The notes under the pieces were generated by a model that was not told the DNA's origin, ran no database searches, and was given only the letters and a program-made list of their open reading frames with translations. A DNA stretch of 64,000 nucleotides from Streptomyces alboflavus (GTDB lineage Bacteria > Actinomycetota > Actinomycetes > Streptomycetales > Streptomycetaceae), in assembly GCF_000716675.1 (NCBI RefSeq), contig NZ_JNXT01000018.1, positions 70,229-134,228 on the forward strand, given 5' to 3'. Shown here piece after piece: positions 15,542 to 24,502 of this stretch (position 1 is the stretch's first letter; each line of letters opens with the position of its first letter). The translations under genes were made by a program, and so were the position numbers.

Positions 15542-17194
15542 GTGGGGGACTTGGCAGAGGCACGGGATTTCCGCGATCTTGCCGGTGCGCTGACGGGACT
15601 GAAACAGCGCAGCGGGCTCAGCTACCAGGAGTTGGGGCGGCGGGTCTTCACGTCCAGCTCCGCCCTGCACCGGTACTGCAGCGGCAAGGCGGTGCCGCGC
15701 GACTACGGACTGCTCGTGCGCATCGCCACCGAATGCGGCGCCGGTCCGGACGAGTTGAACGAACTGCTGCGGTACTGGCGGACCGCGACGGACGAGGCGC
15801 GGGCGACCGGGTCCGGCGCGGGCCCCGCCCCGGGAACCCGCCCGCCTCCGCACCCACCCACCCGCGCCCCGGAGGACCGGCCCCCGCGCCGCCGCCCACC
15901 CGCACGGCGCCTCGCCCTCGCCCTCCTCCTGGCGATCGCCGTCCTCGGCACCGCCGTCGCCAGCACCCCGGACGCGGGCGCGCCCCCGGACGTGCCGGTG
16001 CCCGCCGGGGCGACGAGCTGGTCCCAGGCGCCGCTCCCCGTCGATCCGGCGCTGTTCGGCGTGACCATGAACAGCTTCAGCGGGGCCATGCCCGCGTTCC
16101 GGGTGGGCGCGGTGCGGCTGTGGGACAGCGAGACACGCTGGGCCCAACTGGAGCCCCGGCGCGGCGAGTTCGACTGGTCCACGCTCGACCGGCTGCTCGG
16201 CGGCGCCGAACGCGCGGGCCTGCCCGCCCTGTTCGTCTTCGGCGCCACCCCGGCCTGGGCCGCACCGGACGCCCGCAAGGCCGCTTATGGCGACGGCTCC
16301 CGCGCGGCGCCGCCGGACGACCTCGACGACTGGGACGCCTTCGTACGGGCGCTGGTGCGGCACGCGGGCGACCGTATCGACGCGTACGAACTGTGGGTCA
16401 TGGGCAACCACGAGCACCACTACAACGGCAGCGTCCGGACGCTCGTGGAGATGACCCGCCGCGCGAGCCGCGTCATCCGGGAGCACGACAGGGACGCGAC
16501 CGTCGTCTGCCCCTCCGTCACCGAGCTGTGGACGGCGTCGGCGCACCGCTTCCTGCTGCGGTTCGCCGAGCTCGGCGGCTATCAGTACTGCGACGCGGCC
16601 GGGGTCAAGCTCTACCAGCACCGGGTCACGGATCCGCCGGAGACCATGCTGGAGGCGGTGCGGAACGTCGAGCGGACCTTCCAACGGGCGGGCTACCACC
16701 TGCCGTTGTGGAACACGGGCAGCACCCAGACCCTGCCCCTGAACGACCCGCTGCCCGAGGACCGGGCGGCCGAGCACGCGGTCCGCTTCTATCTGACGGG
16801 CCTGTACGCGCGCCAGGTGCGGCGCATGTACTTCTACGCCTGGGGCAACAGCAAGATCCCCGTCGTCCTCCAGGCCGAGGGCCAGCCGCCCGCGAAGGCC
16901 GGTCTCTACGTCGGCCGCCTCCAGCAGTGGCTGGCCCACGCCCGCGTCCGCGCCTGCGGGCACGGCGTGCAGATCGCCCTGCCCGAGAACGTCTGGCAGT
17001 GCGAGTTCCTGATCCCCGACGAGCACGGCACGCCGCGGCGGGCCCGCGTGCGCTGGACGCTGGCGGGCACGGCGGACGTGCCGGTGGGCGGCGGGGCGAA
17101 GTCCGTGCGGTACCTGGACGGGCGGGTCCGCGAGGTCGACGGCCGGGACAGCGAGCGGATCACGGAGCGGCCCCTGCTCATCGAGTACGGGTGA
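15542..17194 (+). CDS. XRE HTH - transmembrane - GH39-like extracytoplasmic fusion
   Basis: A 550-residue protein from the GTG at 15542. Residues 1-75 are a Streptomyces XRE domain (DFRDLAGALTGLKQRSGLSY, then S-S-S-A-L-H-R-Y-C-S-G-K). A proline-rich linker follows, then one membrane helix (RRLALALLLAIAVLGTAVAS, about 120-140). The remaining 400 residues form a TIM-barrel-like domain resembling GH39 glycosidases: VRLWDSETRWAQLEPRRGEF, then YELWVMGNHEHHYNG where the acid/base glutamate is expected. The second catalytic position reads LPLWNTGSTQ, without the usual T-E-W/F glutamate, so catalysis is doubtful. Its topology, DNA-binding inside and sensor outside, resembles ToxR/CadC regulators. It lies directly upstream of the CIS genes. 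ATG 15509 is an alternative start. Confidence 0.75.
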   Translation: MGDLAEARDFRDLAGALTGLKQRSGLSYQELGRRVFTSSSALHRYCSGKAVPRDYGLLVRIATECGAGPDELNELLRYWRTATDEARATGSGAGPAPGTRPPPHPPTRAPEDRPPRRRPPARRLALALLLAIAVLGTAVASTPDAGAPPDVPVPAGATSWSQAPLPVDPALFGVTMNSFSGAMPAFRVGAVRLWDSETRWAQLEPRRGEFDWSTLDRLLGGAERAGLPALFVFGATPAWAAPDARKAAYGDGSRAAPPDDLDDWDAFVRALVRHAGDRIDAYELWVMGNHEHHYNGSVRTLVEMTRRASRVIREHDRDATVVCPSVTELWTASAHRFLLRFAELGGYQYCDAAGVKLYQHRVTDPPETMLEAVRNVERTFQRAGYHLPLWNTGSTQTLPLNDPLPEDRAAEHAVRFYLTGLYARQVRRMYFYAWGNSKIPVVLQAEGQPPAKAGLYVGRLQQWLAHARVRACGHGVQIALPENVWQCEFLIPDEHGTPRRARVRWTLAGTADVPVGGGAKSVRYLDGRVREVDGRDSERITERPLLIEYG

Positions 17195-17245
17195 GGGCTC
17201 GGGCCGTCCGGTACGGGTGCGGGCCGGGGGCATCCCGTACGGGTG
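17185..17245. repeat. GTACGGGTG motif three times at 26-bp spacing upstream of the CIS genes
   Basis: Copies start at 17185, 17211 and 17237, exactly 26 bp apart. The first overlaps the stop of the XRE-GH39-like gene and the last is about 160 bp upstream of the DUF4255 start. Regular spacing near 2.5 helical turns suggests either diverged tandem repeats or binding sites. Confidence 0.6.
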
Positions 17246-17406
17246 AGCGCCGGGGCCCGCCGGACGCCCGGGGTGGGACTTTGAGGCACGCGACTCTGCC
17301 CCGCCGTCGTCCCCGGCGCGCGTGCGGCCCGCGCCGGACGGGGAGCACGATCGGTCGCGGGGCGGCGCGGGGCCGGACCCGGCCGGTGGGAGCGGGGAGC
17401 ACGAGC

Positions 17407-18102
17407 GTGATTCATGAGGTGGACGAGGTCCTCAGGGGCCTGCTGCGCGGCGGGGCACTGGCCGGTTCCGGCATCGACGTGTCCTTCGACGTCCCCACCC
17501 GTGACTGGGCGGCCCGGCGCAACGCCCCGGTGATCAACGCCTACTTGTACGACATCCGCGAGGACTCCTCGCGACGGCAGCGCGGCCACTCTCCCGTGCG
17601 CGACGAGCGGGACGTCGTGGTGCGGCGCCGCCGGCCGCCGCGCTGGTTCCGGCTCTCGTACCTGGTGACGGCGTGGACGAAGACACCGCAGGACGAGCAC
17701 CGGCTGCTGTCCGCCGCCCTCGCGACGCTGCTGCCCCACGAGCTGCTGTCCCCCCGCGAACTCCCGGGCGCGCTCGGCCGCCTCGGTCTGACGGTGCCGG
17801 TGACGGTGGGCGGCACGCAGTCGGAGTCCCGCTCCCTCGCCGACATCTGGTCCGCGCTCGGCGGCGAGCTGAAGCCCTCCCTGGACGTCGTGGTGACGGC
17901 GCCCGTTCCTTCGGTCCCCGACTACGACGCCGGTCCCCCGGTCACCGAGGGCGCGGCGATCCGGATACGCGGCGTGGACGGCGGCCCGCCCCGGTCGGCC
18001 GAACGCGCCCACCGGCCCCACCAGGTGGCGGCGGCCCGTGCCGCGCAGGAGCGGGCGGTGGAAGGCGGGCGGGCGGCCGCCCGGCGTACGGAGGGGTCAT
18101 GA
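17407..18102 (+). CDS. cis16: CIS sheath/tube terminator (cap) protein, DUF4255
   Basis: A 231-residue protein homologous to Afp16/Pvc16, which caps the distal end of the tube and sheath. DUF4255 features are clear: IHEVDEVLRGLL at the start, PVINAYLYDIREDS (about 40-53), RWFRLSYLVTAWTKTP and L-L-P. The Ala/Arg-rich C-terminal 45 residues are probably disordered. The GTG at 17407 has GGGGAG upstream. Its stop overlaps the ATPase start (ATGA). Together they begin the CIS locus. Confidence 0.88.
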   Translation: MIHEVDEVLRGLLRGGALAGSGIDVSFDVPTRDWAARRNAPVINAYLYDIREDSSRRQRGHSPVRDERDVVVRRRRPPRWFRLSYLVTAWTKTPQDEHRLLSAALATLLPHELLSPRELPGALGRLGLTVPVTVGGTQSESRSLADIWSALGGELKPSLDVVVTAPVPSVPDYDAGPPVTEGAAIRIRGVDGGPPRSAERAHRPHQVAAARAAQERAVEGGRAAARRTEGS

Positions 18103-20162
18103 GCGCCTCGTTCCTGGACGACCCCTCGTCCCTGGAGGGCCCCCTGCTCCCGCCGGAGCCCTCGTCCCCGGAGGACCCGGCACACGCCCTCCTCGCCCGC
18201 CTCGCCGACCTGCGCCGCACGGTGACCGCCCTGGTCGAGCACCGCTCCACGGACGACCCCACCGCGCACGACCCGTTGCGCGGCCTCTACGTACCCGATG
18301 AGGCCGTGAGCCACCTCCTGAGCACCTGGCGGGACGCCACGGACGACACGGACGACACGGACGCCCCGCCAGGCGCCCTGGACCGGTGGCCGCACGGCGT
18401 CGACGACCGGCTGGCCCGGACGGCCGCCCGCACCCGGCTGACCGACCTGGACACGGCCGTCCTGCTCATCGCCGTCGCCCCCGACCTCGACCGCACCTTC
18501 GAGCCGCTCTACGGCTACCTCAACGACGACGTGAGCCGCCGCCGCGCCACCGTGGGCCTCGCGCTCGACCTGTGCGGGGTGCCCGCGCACCTCGCGGCGG
18601 CCCGCGCCCGCTTCCACCCCTCGGCGCCGCTGCGCGCCCACGGCCTGCTGACCGTCGAGGACGCCGACCGGCCGCTGCTGTCCCGGGCGTTGCGCGTGCC
18701 CGACCGCCTGACCGCCCATCTCCTTGGCGACGACGCCCCGGACGCCGCGCTCCTCGGCGGCCTGACCCCGATGCCGAAGCCGCCGCCCGCCGCCGGGCAC
18801 GACGAGGGCTTCGCCGAGCGGCTCGCCGCCCGGCTCGGCGAAGGACCGCTCACCGTCTATCTGCGGGAGCACCGCGAGGGCGACGCCCTGGCGACCCTCG
18901 CGGCGGCCCTGCCCGCGGCGGGACTCGACGCTCTGCGCTGGTCCGGCGCCGCCGAGCACGTTCCCGAGCTGCTGCGCGAGGCACGGCTGAGCGGCCGGGC
19001 GGTCGTGGTGTGCGGCCTTCCCGACCGACCGGGCCCGATGGTCGCGGAGTTGACCGCGGCCACCGACGTGACCGTCCTGCTCGCCGACCCCCGCCCCTAC
19101 GACCCGCAGTGGTCCGCGCACGACCCGCTGGTGCTCCAGGCGCCCCGGCTCCCCGCGGGCGGAACGGCCGTGTGGCGCGCCGCGCTGGGGCCCGGCGCCG
19201 ACGCCTTCGACCTGGCCGGGACCGTGGCGCCGTACCACCTCGGCGGCGACCGCGTGGGCCGGGCCGCCCGGGCCGCGGCGGCGCTCGCCGCCTTCGACGG
19301 GACGCCGCTGAGCGCCGCGCACGTCCGGCTCGCCGCCCGTCGGCAGTCGGCGTCGGGGCTCGAACAGCACGCACGCCGCATCGAGCCCGCGGTGGACTGG
19401 CGTGACCTGGTCCTGCCGGCCGGGCCGCTCGCCCAGCTGCGGGAGCTGACCCTGCGCGCCCGGCACCGCGACCGGGTCCTCGGCGACTGGCGCCTCAGCG
19501 CGGGCGGCGGTCGCGGGCGCGGTGTCCTCGGCCTGTTCGCGGGCGAGTCCGGGACCGGCAAGACGCTGTCCGCGGAGGTGATCGCCGCCGATCTGGGCGT
19601 CGACCTCTATGTGGTCCAGCTGTCCTCGGTCGTGGACAAGTACGTCGGCGAGACCGAGAAGAACCTCGAACGGATCTTCACGGAGGCCGACCGCACGGAC
19701 GCCGTCCTCCTCTTCGACGAGGCCGACGCGGTCTTCGGCAAGCGCTCGGAGGTCAAGGACGCCCATGACCGGTACGCCAACCTGGAGAGCGCCTACCTGT
19801 TGCAGCGCCTGGAGTCCTTCGACGGCATCGCGCTGCTCACCACCAACCTGCGGGCCAACATCGACGACGCGTTCACGCGCCGCCTGGACCTGGTGGTCGA
19901 CTTCCCCTTCCCGGACGCCGAGCAGCGCCTCGCCCTGTGGCGGCACGGCCTCGCGCATGTGCCGCGCGTGGACGGCCTCGACACCGGGCCGCTCGCCCGG
20001 GACTTCGAGCTGTCCGGCGGGGCGATCCGCGGCGCGGTGGTCACCGCCGCGTACCTCGCGGCGGGCCGGGACGAGCCGGTGGGCGCGGGCGATCTCCTTG
20101 AGGGCGCGCGCCGCGAGTACCGCAAGGCGGGCCGGCTCGTCCCGGGTGAGGCGAACTGGTGA
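18099..20162 (+). CDS. cis15: CIS AAA+ ATPase
   Basis: A 687-residue protein like Afp15/Pvc15. The N-terminal half is helical (FEPLYGYLNDDVSRRRATVG). The C-terminal AAA+ module has Walker A GESGTGKT (482-489), Walker B VLLFDEADAVF (D540/E541) and the arginine-rich region DDAFTRRLDLVVDFPFP of FtsH/CDC48-type ATPases. Homologues are needed for particle assembly, probably by remodelling a component. The start overlaps the upstream stop, with GGAGGGG as Shine-Dalgarno sequence. A 9-bp repeat encodes D-D-T-D-D-T-D near residue 85. It is convergent with the membrane-protein gene. Confidence 0.92.
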   Translation: MSASFLDDPSSLEGPLLPPEPSSPEDPAHALLARLADLRRTVTALVEHRSTDDPTAHDPLRGLYVPDEAVSHLLSTWRDATDDTDDTDAPPGALDRWPHGVDDRLARTAARTRLTDLDTAVLLIAVAPDLDRTFEPLYGYLNDDVSRRRATVGLALDLCGVPAHLAAARARFHPSAPLRAHGLLTVEDADRPLLSRALRVPDRLTAHLLGDDAPDAALLGGLTPMPKPPPAAGHDEGFAERLAARLGEGPLTVYLREHREGDALATLAAALPAAGLDALRWSGAAEHVPELLREARLSGRAVVVCGLPDRPGPMVAELTAATDVTVLLADPRPYDPQWSAHDPLVLQAPRLPAGGTAVWRAALGPGADAFDLAGTVAPYHLGGDRVGRAARAAAALAAFDGTPLSAAHVRLAARRQSASGLEQHARRIEPAVDWRDLVLPAGPLAQLRELTLRARHRDRVLGDWRLSAGGGRGRGVLGLFAGESGTGKTLSAEVIAADLGVDLYVVQLSSVVDKYVGETEKNLERIFTEADRTDAVLLFDEADAVFGKRSEVKDAHDRYANLESAYLLQRLESFDGIALLTTNLRANIDDAFTRRLDLVVDFPFPDAEQRLALWRHGLAHVPRVDGLDTGPLARDFELSGGAIRGAVVTAAYLAAGRDEPVGAGDLLEGARREYRKAGRLVPGEANW

Positions 20163-20210
20163 GGGAGCGCCCGGCGGCGCAACGGTGACGGAGGGCCAGG
20201 CGGCTCACCC

Positions 20211-20299
20211 GTGACGGGTGGGGCGTGACAGCGAAGAGGGGCCGGTGACCCGGTCAACGGTCACCGACCCCTCGTCCCCTGTCACGCCCCACCCGTCAC
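20211..20299. terminator. Long nested hairpin between convergent CIS genes
   Basis: A perfect 21-bp outer stem has arms at 20211-20231 and 20279-20299 (GTGACGGGTGGGGCGTGACA... against its complement). It encloses a second 14-of-15 bp stem (20236-20250/20259-20273) with an 8-base loop. The right arm contains the stop codon of the minus-strand gene. It should act as a two-way terminator insulating the ATPase and membrane-protein genes. Confidence 0.8.
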
Positions 20300-21714
20300 A
20301 CGGTGAAGCGGACCGCCTCCAGCTGAAGGTTCAGCTCCATGGGGCTGCCGCCGTACGTCCACTTCCCGGGTTCGGTGCAGGACTGTCCCATCCACTGCTT
20401 GTCCTTGACGTACGCGTCGTGGCACACCGAGCCGTCGAAGACCTGCATGGTGTACCCCTGCATCGGGTTGACGTCCCCGTCGGTGCTGCCGAGGTACATG
20501 TTCCGCTCGTCGTCCGCCGTCTCCCACTCGTCGCCCTTCCGCCAGCCGTCGATGACGAAGGCGCTGGCTCCGGTGACGCCGTCGGTCCTCGACACCGCGA
20601 CGTTGAGGGCCTTGACGGCCTTGCCCTCGCCGACCGAGCCCGCCTCGGCGCCGTCGCACTCGGGCTTCTGCCAGCCGCCGTCCTCGACGTAGACGCGGTA
20701 GCAGATGTGGCGGCCCTCCTCGCGCTCGGCGAGCTTGCGCACGGCGGTGGCCGCCGTCACCTTGCGCGGCTTCTTCTCCTTCTCCGGTTTGTCTTCCCCG
20801 CCGCCCCCGCCGCCTCCGCCGCCCTTCTCCTCCTCGTCGCCGCCGCCGGACTTCTCGGGCTTCTCGTCCGCCTTGTCGTCGGGCTTCGGGGGCGGGCTCT
20901 TGATCGGGGCGGAGGGTTTCGGCTCGGCGATGGCGCCCGCCTTCTCGGGCTTCTCCAGGGCCGCGCTCTTGACCTGCGGCTTGTACGTCAGCCAGATCAT
21001 CAGGAACGCGATGGACAGCGCGAGGAGCAGCCCGAGCGTGGTGGCGAGCCAGCCCGGCAGGAATCCGCGCTGCACATAGGTGCCGTCGACCTCCATCGGC
21101 TCGGTCCCGGAGCGCCGCACGGTCAGCGCGTACGGCTGTTCCTGCTTGGAGCCGAACCAGATGATCTGTTTGGGCCGCAGCGTCGCCTTCACGAACGCGG
21201 CCCGGCCAGGCTCGATCTGGACGTTGCCCGGCTGCAGGTCGTACGACAGCTTGTCGCCGGTGTCGCTGCCGCTGAGCGAGGCGGTGACCTTGGTGTTGCC
21301 GAGGTTGTCCACGGCGAAGCGGGGCCGCCCCCGGAACCGGCCCTTCACGGTGGGCGGGACCAGTTCGGCGCGCACCTCGGTGAAGGGGGTGATGGTGAGG
21401 TTGCCCTCGGGGACGGTGACGGCGTCCGGGTGTTCCGTCGGGGAGATCCGCACCGCGTACGGGTTCGGCCCTGCGGTCGCGTCCGGGGTGCGCGGCGGGG
21501 CGAACGTCAGCTCCACCGTGCCCGTCGTCCCCGGGTAGAGCCGCAGCGACCGTGGCTCCACCGTGGTCCAGGGCGCGAGGGCGCCGACCGGTTCGAAGTG
21601 GTACTCGTCGACGATGTCACCGGTGTTGCGCACCCGGAGGCGCACCGTGGTGCTGCTGCCGGGGTCGACGGTCGCGGACGCTGGTTCCAGGGAGGTCCAA
21701 AGGCTCACGCCCAC
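20296..21714 (-). CDS. CIS-associated single-pass membrane protein (CisA-like)
   Basis: A 472-residue protein. Residues 1-215 are beta-rich, with Ig/COG1470-like strands (TVDPGSSTTVRLRVRNTGD; EPGRAAFVKATLRP). A membrane helix spans about 221-244 (GWLATTLGLLLALSIAFLMI). A Lys/Glu/Pro/Gly-rich linker (250-345) follows. The C-terminal domain resembles clostridial hydrophobic-W (ChW) repeats (GWQKPECDGAEAGSVGEGK; W-M-G-Q-S-C). Without a signal peptide and with basic residues after the helix, orientation is uncertain. The equivalent membrane protein in Streptomyces coelicolor (CisA) links cytoplasmic CIS particles to the membrane; I assign that role by position and architecture. It is encoded opposite to its CIS neighbours. 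Confidence 0.75.
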   Translation of the reverse strand: MGVSLWTSLEPASATVDPGSSTTVRLRVRNTGDIVDEYHFEPVGALAPWTTVEPRSLRLYPGTTGTVELTFAPPRTPDATAGPNPYAVRISPTEHPDAVTVPEGNLTITPFTEVRAELVPPTVKGRFRGRPRFAVDNLGNTKVTASLSGSDTGDKLSYDLQPGNVQIEPGRAAFVKATLRPKQIIWFGSKQEQPYALTVRRSGTEPMEVDGTYVQRGFLPGWLATTLGLLLALSIAFLMIWLTYKPQVKSAALEKPEKAGAIAEPKPSAPIKSPPPKPDDKADEKPEKSGGGDEEEKGGGGGGGGGEDKPEKEKKPRKVTAATAVRKLAEREEGRHICYRVYVEDGGWQKPECDGAEAGSVGEGKAVKALNVAVSRTDGVTGASAFVIDGWRKGDEWETADDERNMYLGSTDGDVNPMQGYTMQVFDGSVCHDAYVKDKQWMGQSCTEPGKWTYGGSPMELNLQLEAVRFTV

Positions 21715-21946
21715 GACGCTAGGAGCGGCCGCGGATCATGTCACGAGGCGGCCGGGCAGACCCCGTTGCCCCGACGGGCGGCGGTTCCGGCAGGCCGGGC
21801 AGTGCCGGGCGGGCCGTCCTCGGGGGCAACCGGGTCTGCCCCCGTCGCCACCCCCGCGGCCCTGTGCCGCGCGCCGCGGCCCCGGCACCATGACGGCGAC
21901 TCTCGCCGACGCCGGACGGCGACCCCCGTCGACGTTGGAGGCGCTG

Positions 21947-24499
21947 ATGCGGCAGCGGCAGACCGATTCACGCGGCCACGAGGGACGGGAAGGACGCGCC
22001 GACCGGCAGCCCCGGCCGGCGGCCAGGACCTCTTCCCCCGTGCCGCTCACCGCCGAGGGGATGACTCCCGCCGGGCTGCGTGCCATGAACGACGCGGCGG
22101 GCAACGGGGCGGTCAACCGGGTGCTCTCCGTGCAGCGTGCGGGCGGCAGCGGGTCGGGCAGGCACTCCCGGCCGGAGGGCAGTGGGTCCGGCAGGCACTC
22201 CCGGTCGGAAGGCAGTGGGTCCGGCAGGCACTCCCGGAGGGACGCGCCCGCCCGGCGGGATCCCAAGGACGTCATGAAGGACATCAAGTCCGAGGTGGAC
22301 GGGCCGCCGCTGGTGAGCTACGGCGCACGTCGGCAGGGCCGGGCTCACGAAGAGTTCTGGATGCGGTTTCCGCGTTTCAAGGACGGTGAGGAGGCCGAGG
22401 AGACCACGCACGAGACCAGCGCCCTCCTGTTCGACAGCATGAAGGGCGCCCAGGAGCGGGCCAGGCAGGAGGAGCCGGACGGCGGCGCGGAGGACGCCAA
22501 CAACCGCGAGGTCCAGGGCATGCTGATCAACGACCGGCTGGTGTTCGCCTCGAACTTCAACTCGTCGGTCGACACCCTCGTGAGCCAGGGACGGCAGGTG
22601 TACGGACACGAGCCCTCCCTCCAGGAGCTGCTCGCGTTCCAGCAGAGCCAGGAGGGCCGCCGACGGGGGCTGCACGCCTACGAGGCGGAGAACCTCGAGG
22701 CGAAGCTCGCGAGCTACCGCCGCAAGAACGCGGCGATCGTCAGCGGGCAGCGCGGCGCGGGCGAGCAGGGGCGAGGGCCGGACCCCGCCGCCAAGGTGCT
22801 CCAGGCGCAGCTCAATTCCCCCGTCATCGTCGTGGACGTCGAGGACAAGAACCTGCACACCATGCTCACCAGCCCCAAGTACGCGGGCCGGGTGTTCCTG
22901 CTCCGGTTCGCGCAGCTCGACCCCAGGGCGAAGAAGCAGGGCAAGAACAGGGGGGAGATGAAGCAGGAGGAGTCGGTGCACGCGGAGCAGAAACTGCTCA
23001 TCGCCCTGAGCCGCGCCGGCGTCACTCCTGGCCAGGCGGCCACGAAGCCCCTCGTCATCATGGGGAAGTACCGCCCCTGCATGGGCTGCGCCGCGGCGTT
23101 GACGTACTACCGGGACCAGATGGGGTTCGGCAATCTGAGCTTCGACGAGAACTACGGGCACTACTTCCAGGGCTCCGTGAACTCTCTGCACACGCACCTC
23201 GAGCACATCATGGACGACGACTACCTCGCGCACATCAAGCAGATGGTGCACAACGACATCACGAGCACCCCGGCGATGGCGCACGAGGCGGCTCCGGCAG
23301 GGGCCGGACACCGCCGTCGCGGCCCCACGCTGCGGGTCCCCGGGCGGCTCGCGGCCCGCCAGGCCGACGTCACTCCGGTCGCCAGCGACGCCGAGTTCGA
23401 CGAGGACGGGACCTACACCCGTGTCGCGCGGCCGCTGCAGGACACCTGGACGGTGGACACCGCCCCCGCGGGCATCGGGAAGGGCGCCGCGACGCACCAG
23501 GTCCCGCGCCGCAGGACCGACAAGCTCTCCGCGGACCAGGCGGACCAGCTGCACGGACTCTGGAACGGCGGGGCCGGCGCCGACGCCACCAACGAGAGCC
23601 GCCAACAGGCGATCGAGCTGCTGTTCAACTACCACAGGTCCAGCACGATGTCCCTCAAGCACCTCGGGAGCGCCGTCGACCTGTCCGAGAACCGACTCGG
23701 CACCTATCTCACCCGCTACGAGAAGGAGGGCCACTGGACGCACACGCCGCAGCGGTCCAACAAGCCCGCGCGGGGTGCGGCGAGCACCACGACGGCGACG
23801 AGCAGGAAGAAGGGCGCGGTCGAGAAGCAGTTCTCCAAGGGGAGACCTCTCGACAGGGCGGGCAAGGACACCATCAAGGCGGCCATCCGTGGCCTGTCGG
23901 GCCACGCATGGTGCGCCGACTGGGAGCGGCGCCACTCGGGCAGGTCCAGCAGCGACCTGAACCCCACCAAGGCTCCTCTCGACCTCCTCGCCACGCTCGC
24001 CCGGCTGCGCCGCGACGACAACTACAGCGTCTCGGAGATGTCCGCGTACCTGCACACGGGCTCGAACGGGGACAACCTGCGGAAGGCCCTCAACCGCAAG
24101 GGCAAGGAACGGCTCGCGCAGATCGAGGGCGACTCGGGTGCGGCCTCCTCTGCGCAGGCGGACCAGTACGCCGCGCCCGCCCCCGCGCAGCCGGACCACT
24201 ACGCCGCCTCCTCGTCGCAGGCGGACTACTACCAGGCGGGCTCCTCGTCGGGGGCCGACTACTACGCCGCGGACTCCTCGTCACAAGCGGGCCACTACGG
24301 CGGCGAGAGCAGCGCGACAGGCGCGGGATACCAGCCCCAGGTGCCCGAGGTCCCGGGATTCACCCTGCATCTCGACCCGTTCGGGCAGGCGATCTACATC
24401 GAGGACGACACCGGCCACCACTACATCCTCCTCGGCGGCAGGATGGTCCGGTTCCAGACGAGCGTCGACGCCGGGGACGTCCGGATGAGCGACTACTGA
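21947..24499 (+). CDS. Candidate CIS effector with zinc-dependent deaminase-like core
   Basis: The protein has 850 residues from the ATG at 21947 (GGAGG 5 bases upstream; an ATG at 21890 has none). The N-terminus is disordered and carries a G-N-G-A-V motif (52-56), V-Q-R-A (62-65) and three 11-residue G-S-G-S-G-R-H-S-R repeats (67-98). A central globular domain has HAEQKLL (H345-A346-E347) and PCMGC (C378, C381), the zinc-binding signature of cytidine-deaminase-fold toxins. Next come two helical blocks, one HTH-like (MSLKHLGSAVDLSENRLG). A Tyr/Ser/Ala repeat region follows, then a beta-rich tail. It sits between the membrane-protein and DUF4157 genes, ending 3 bp from the latter's stop. Substrate (nucleotide, DNA or RNA) and any immunity protein are unknown. 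Confidence 0.72.
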   Translation: MRQRQTDSRGHEGREGRADRQPRPAARTSSPVPLTAEGMTPAGLRAMNDAAGNGAVNRVLSVQRAGGSGSGRHSRPEGSGSGRHSRSEGSGSGRHSRRDAPARRDPKDVMKDIKSEVDGPPLVSYGARRQGRAHEEFWMRFPRFKDGEEAEETTHETSALLFDSMKGAQERARQEEPDGGAEDANNREVQGMLINDRLVFASNFNSSVDTLVSQGRQVYGHEPSLQELLAFQQSQEGRRRGLHAYEAENLEAKLASYRRKNAAIVSGQRGAGEQGRGPDPAAKVLQAQLNSPVIVVDVEDKNLHTMLTSPKYAGRVFLLRFAQLDPRAKKQGKNRGEMKQEESVHAEQKLLIALSRAGVTPGQAATKPLVIMGKYRPCMGCAAALTYYRDQMGFGNLSFDENYGHYFQGSVNSLHTHLEHIMDDDYLAHIKQMVHNDITSTPAMAHEAAPAGAGHRRRGPTLRVPGRLAARQADVTPVASDAEFDEDGTYTRVARPLQDTWTVDTAPAGIGKGAATHQVPRRRTDKLSADQADQLHGLWNGGAGADATNESRQQAIELLFNYHRSSTMSLKHLGSAVDLSENRLGTYLTRYEKEGHWTHTPQRSNKPARGAASTTTATSRKKGAVEKQFSKGRPLDRAGKDTIKAAIRGLSGHAWCADWERRHSGRSSSDLNPTKAPLDLLATLARLRRDDNYSVSEMSAYLHTGSNGDNLRKALNRKGKERLAQIEGDSGAASSAQADQYAAPAPAQPDHYAASSSQADYYQAGSSSGADYYAADSSSQAGHYGGESSATGAGYQPQVPEVPGFTLHLDPFGQAIYIEDDTGHHYILLGGRMVRFQTSVDAGDVRMSDY
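22145..22242 (+). repeat. 33-bp coding repeat, three units
   Basis: Three units encode G-S-G-S-G-R-H-S-R-x-E/D near the N-terminus of the candidate effector. The repeated core is GGCAGGCACTCCCGG. Confidence 0.85.
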
Positions 24500-24502
24500 G
24501 CG

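Noticed and set aside
23640..24110. HTH-like helices of the candidate effector as evidence of a transcription factor
   Set aside because: The helices lie beside a deaminase signature and repeat-rich disordered segments. Nothing else suggests a regulator.
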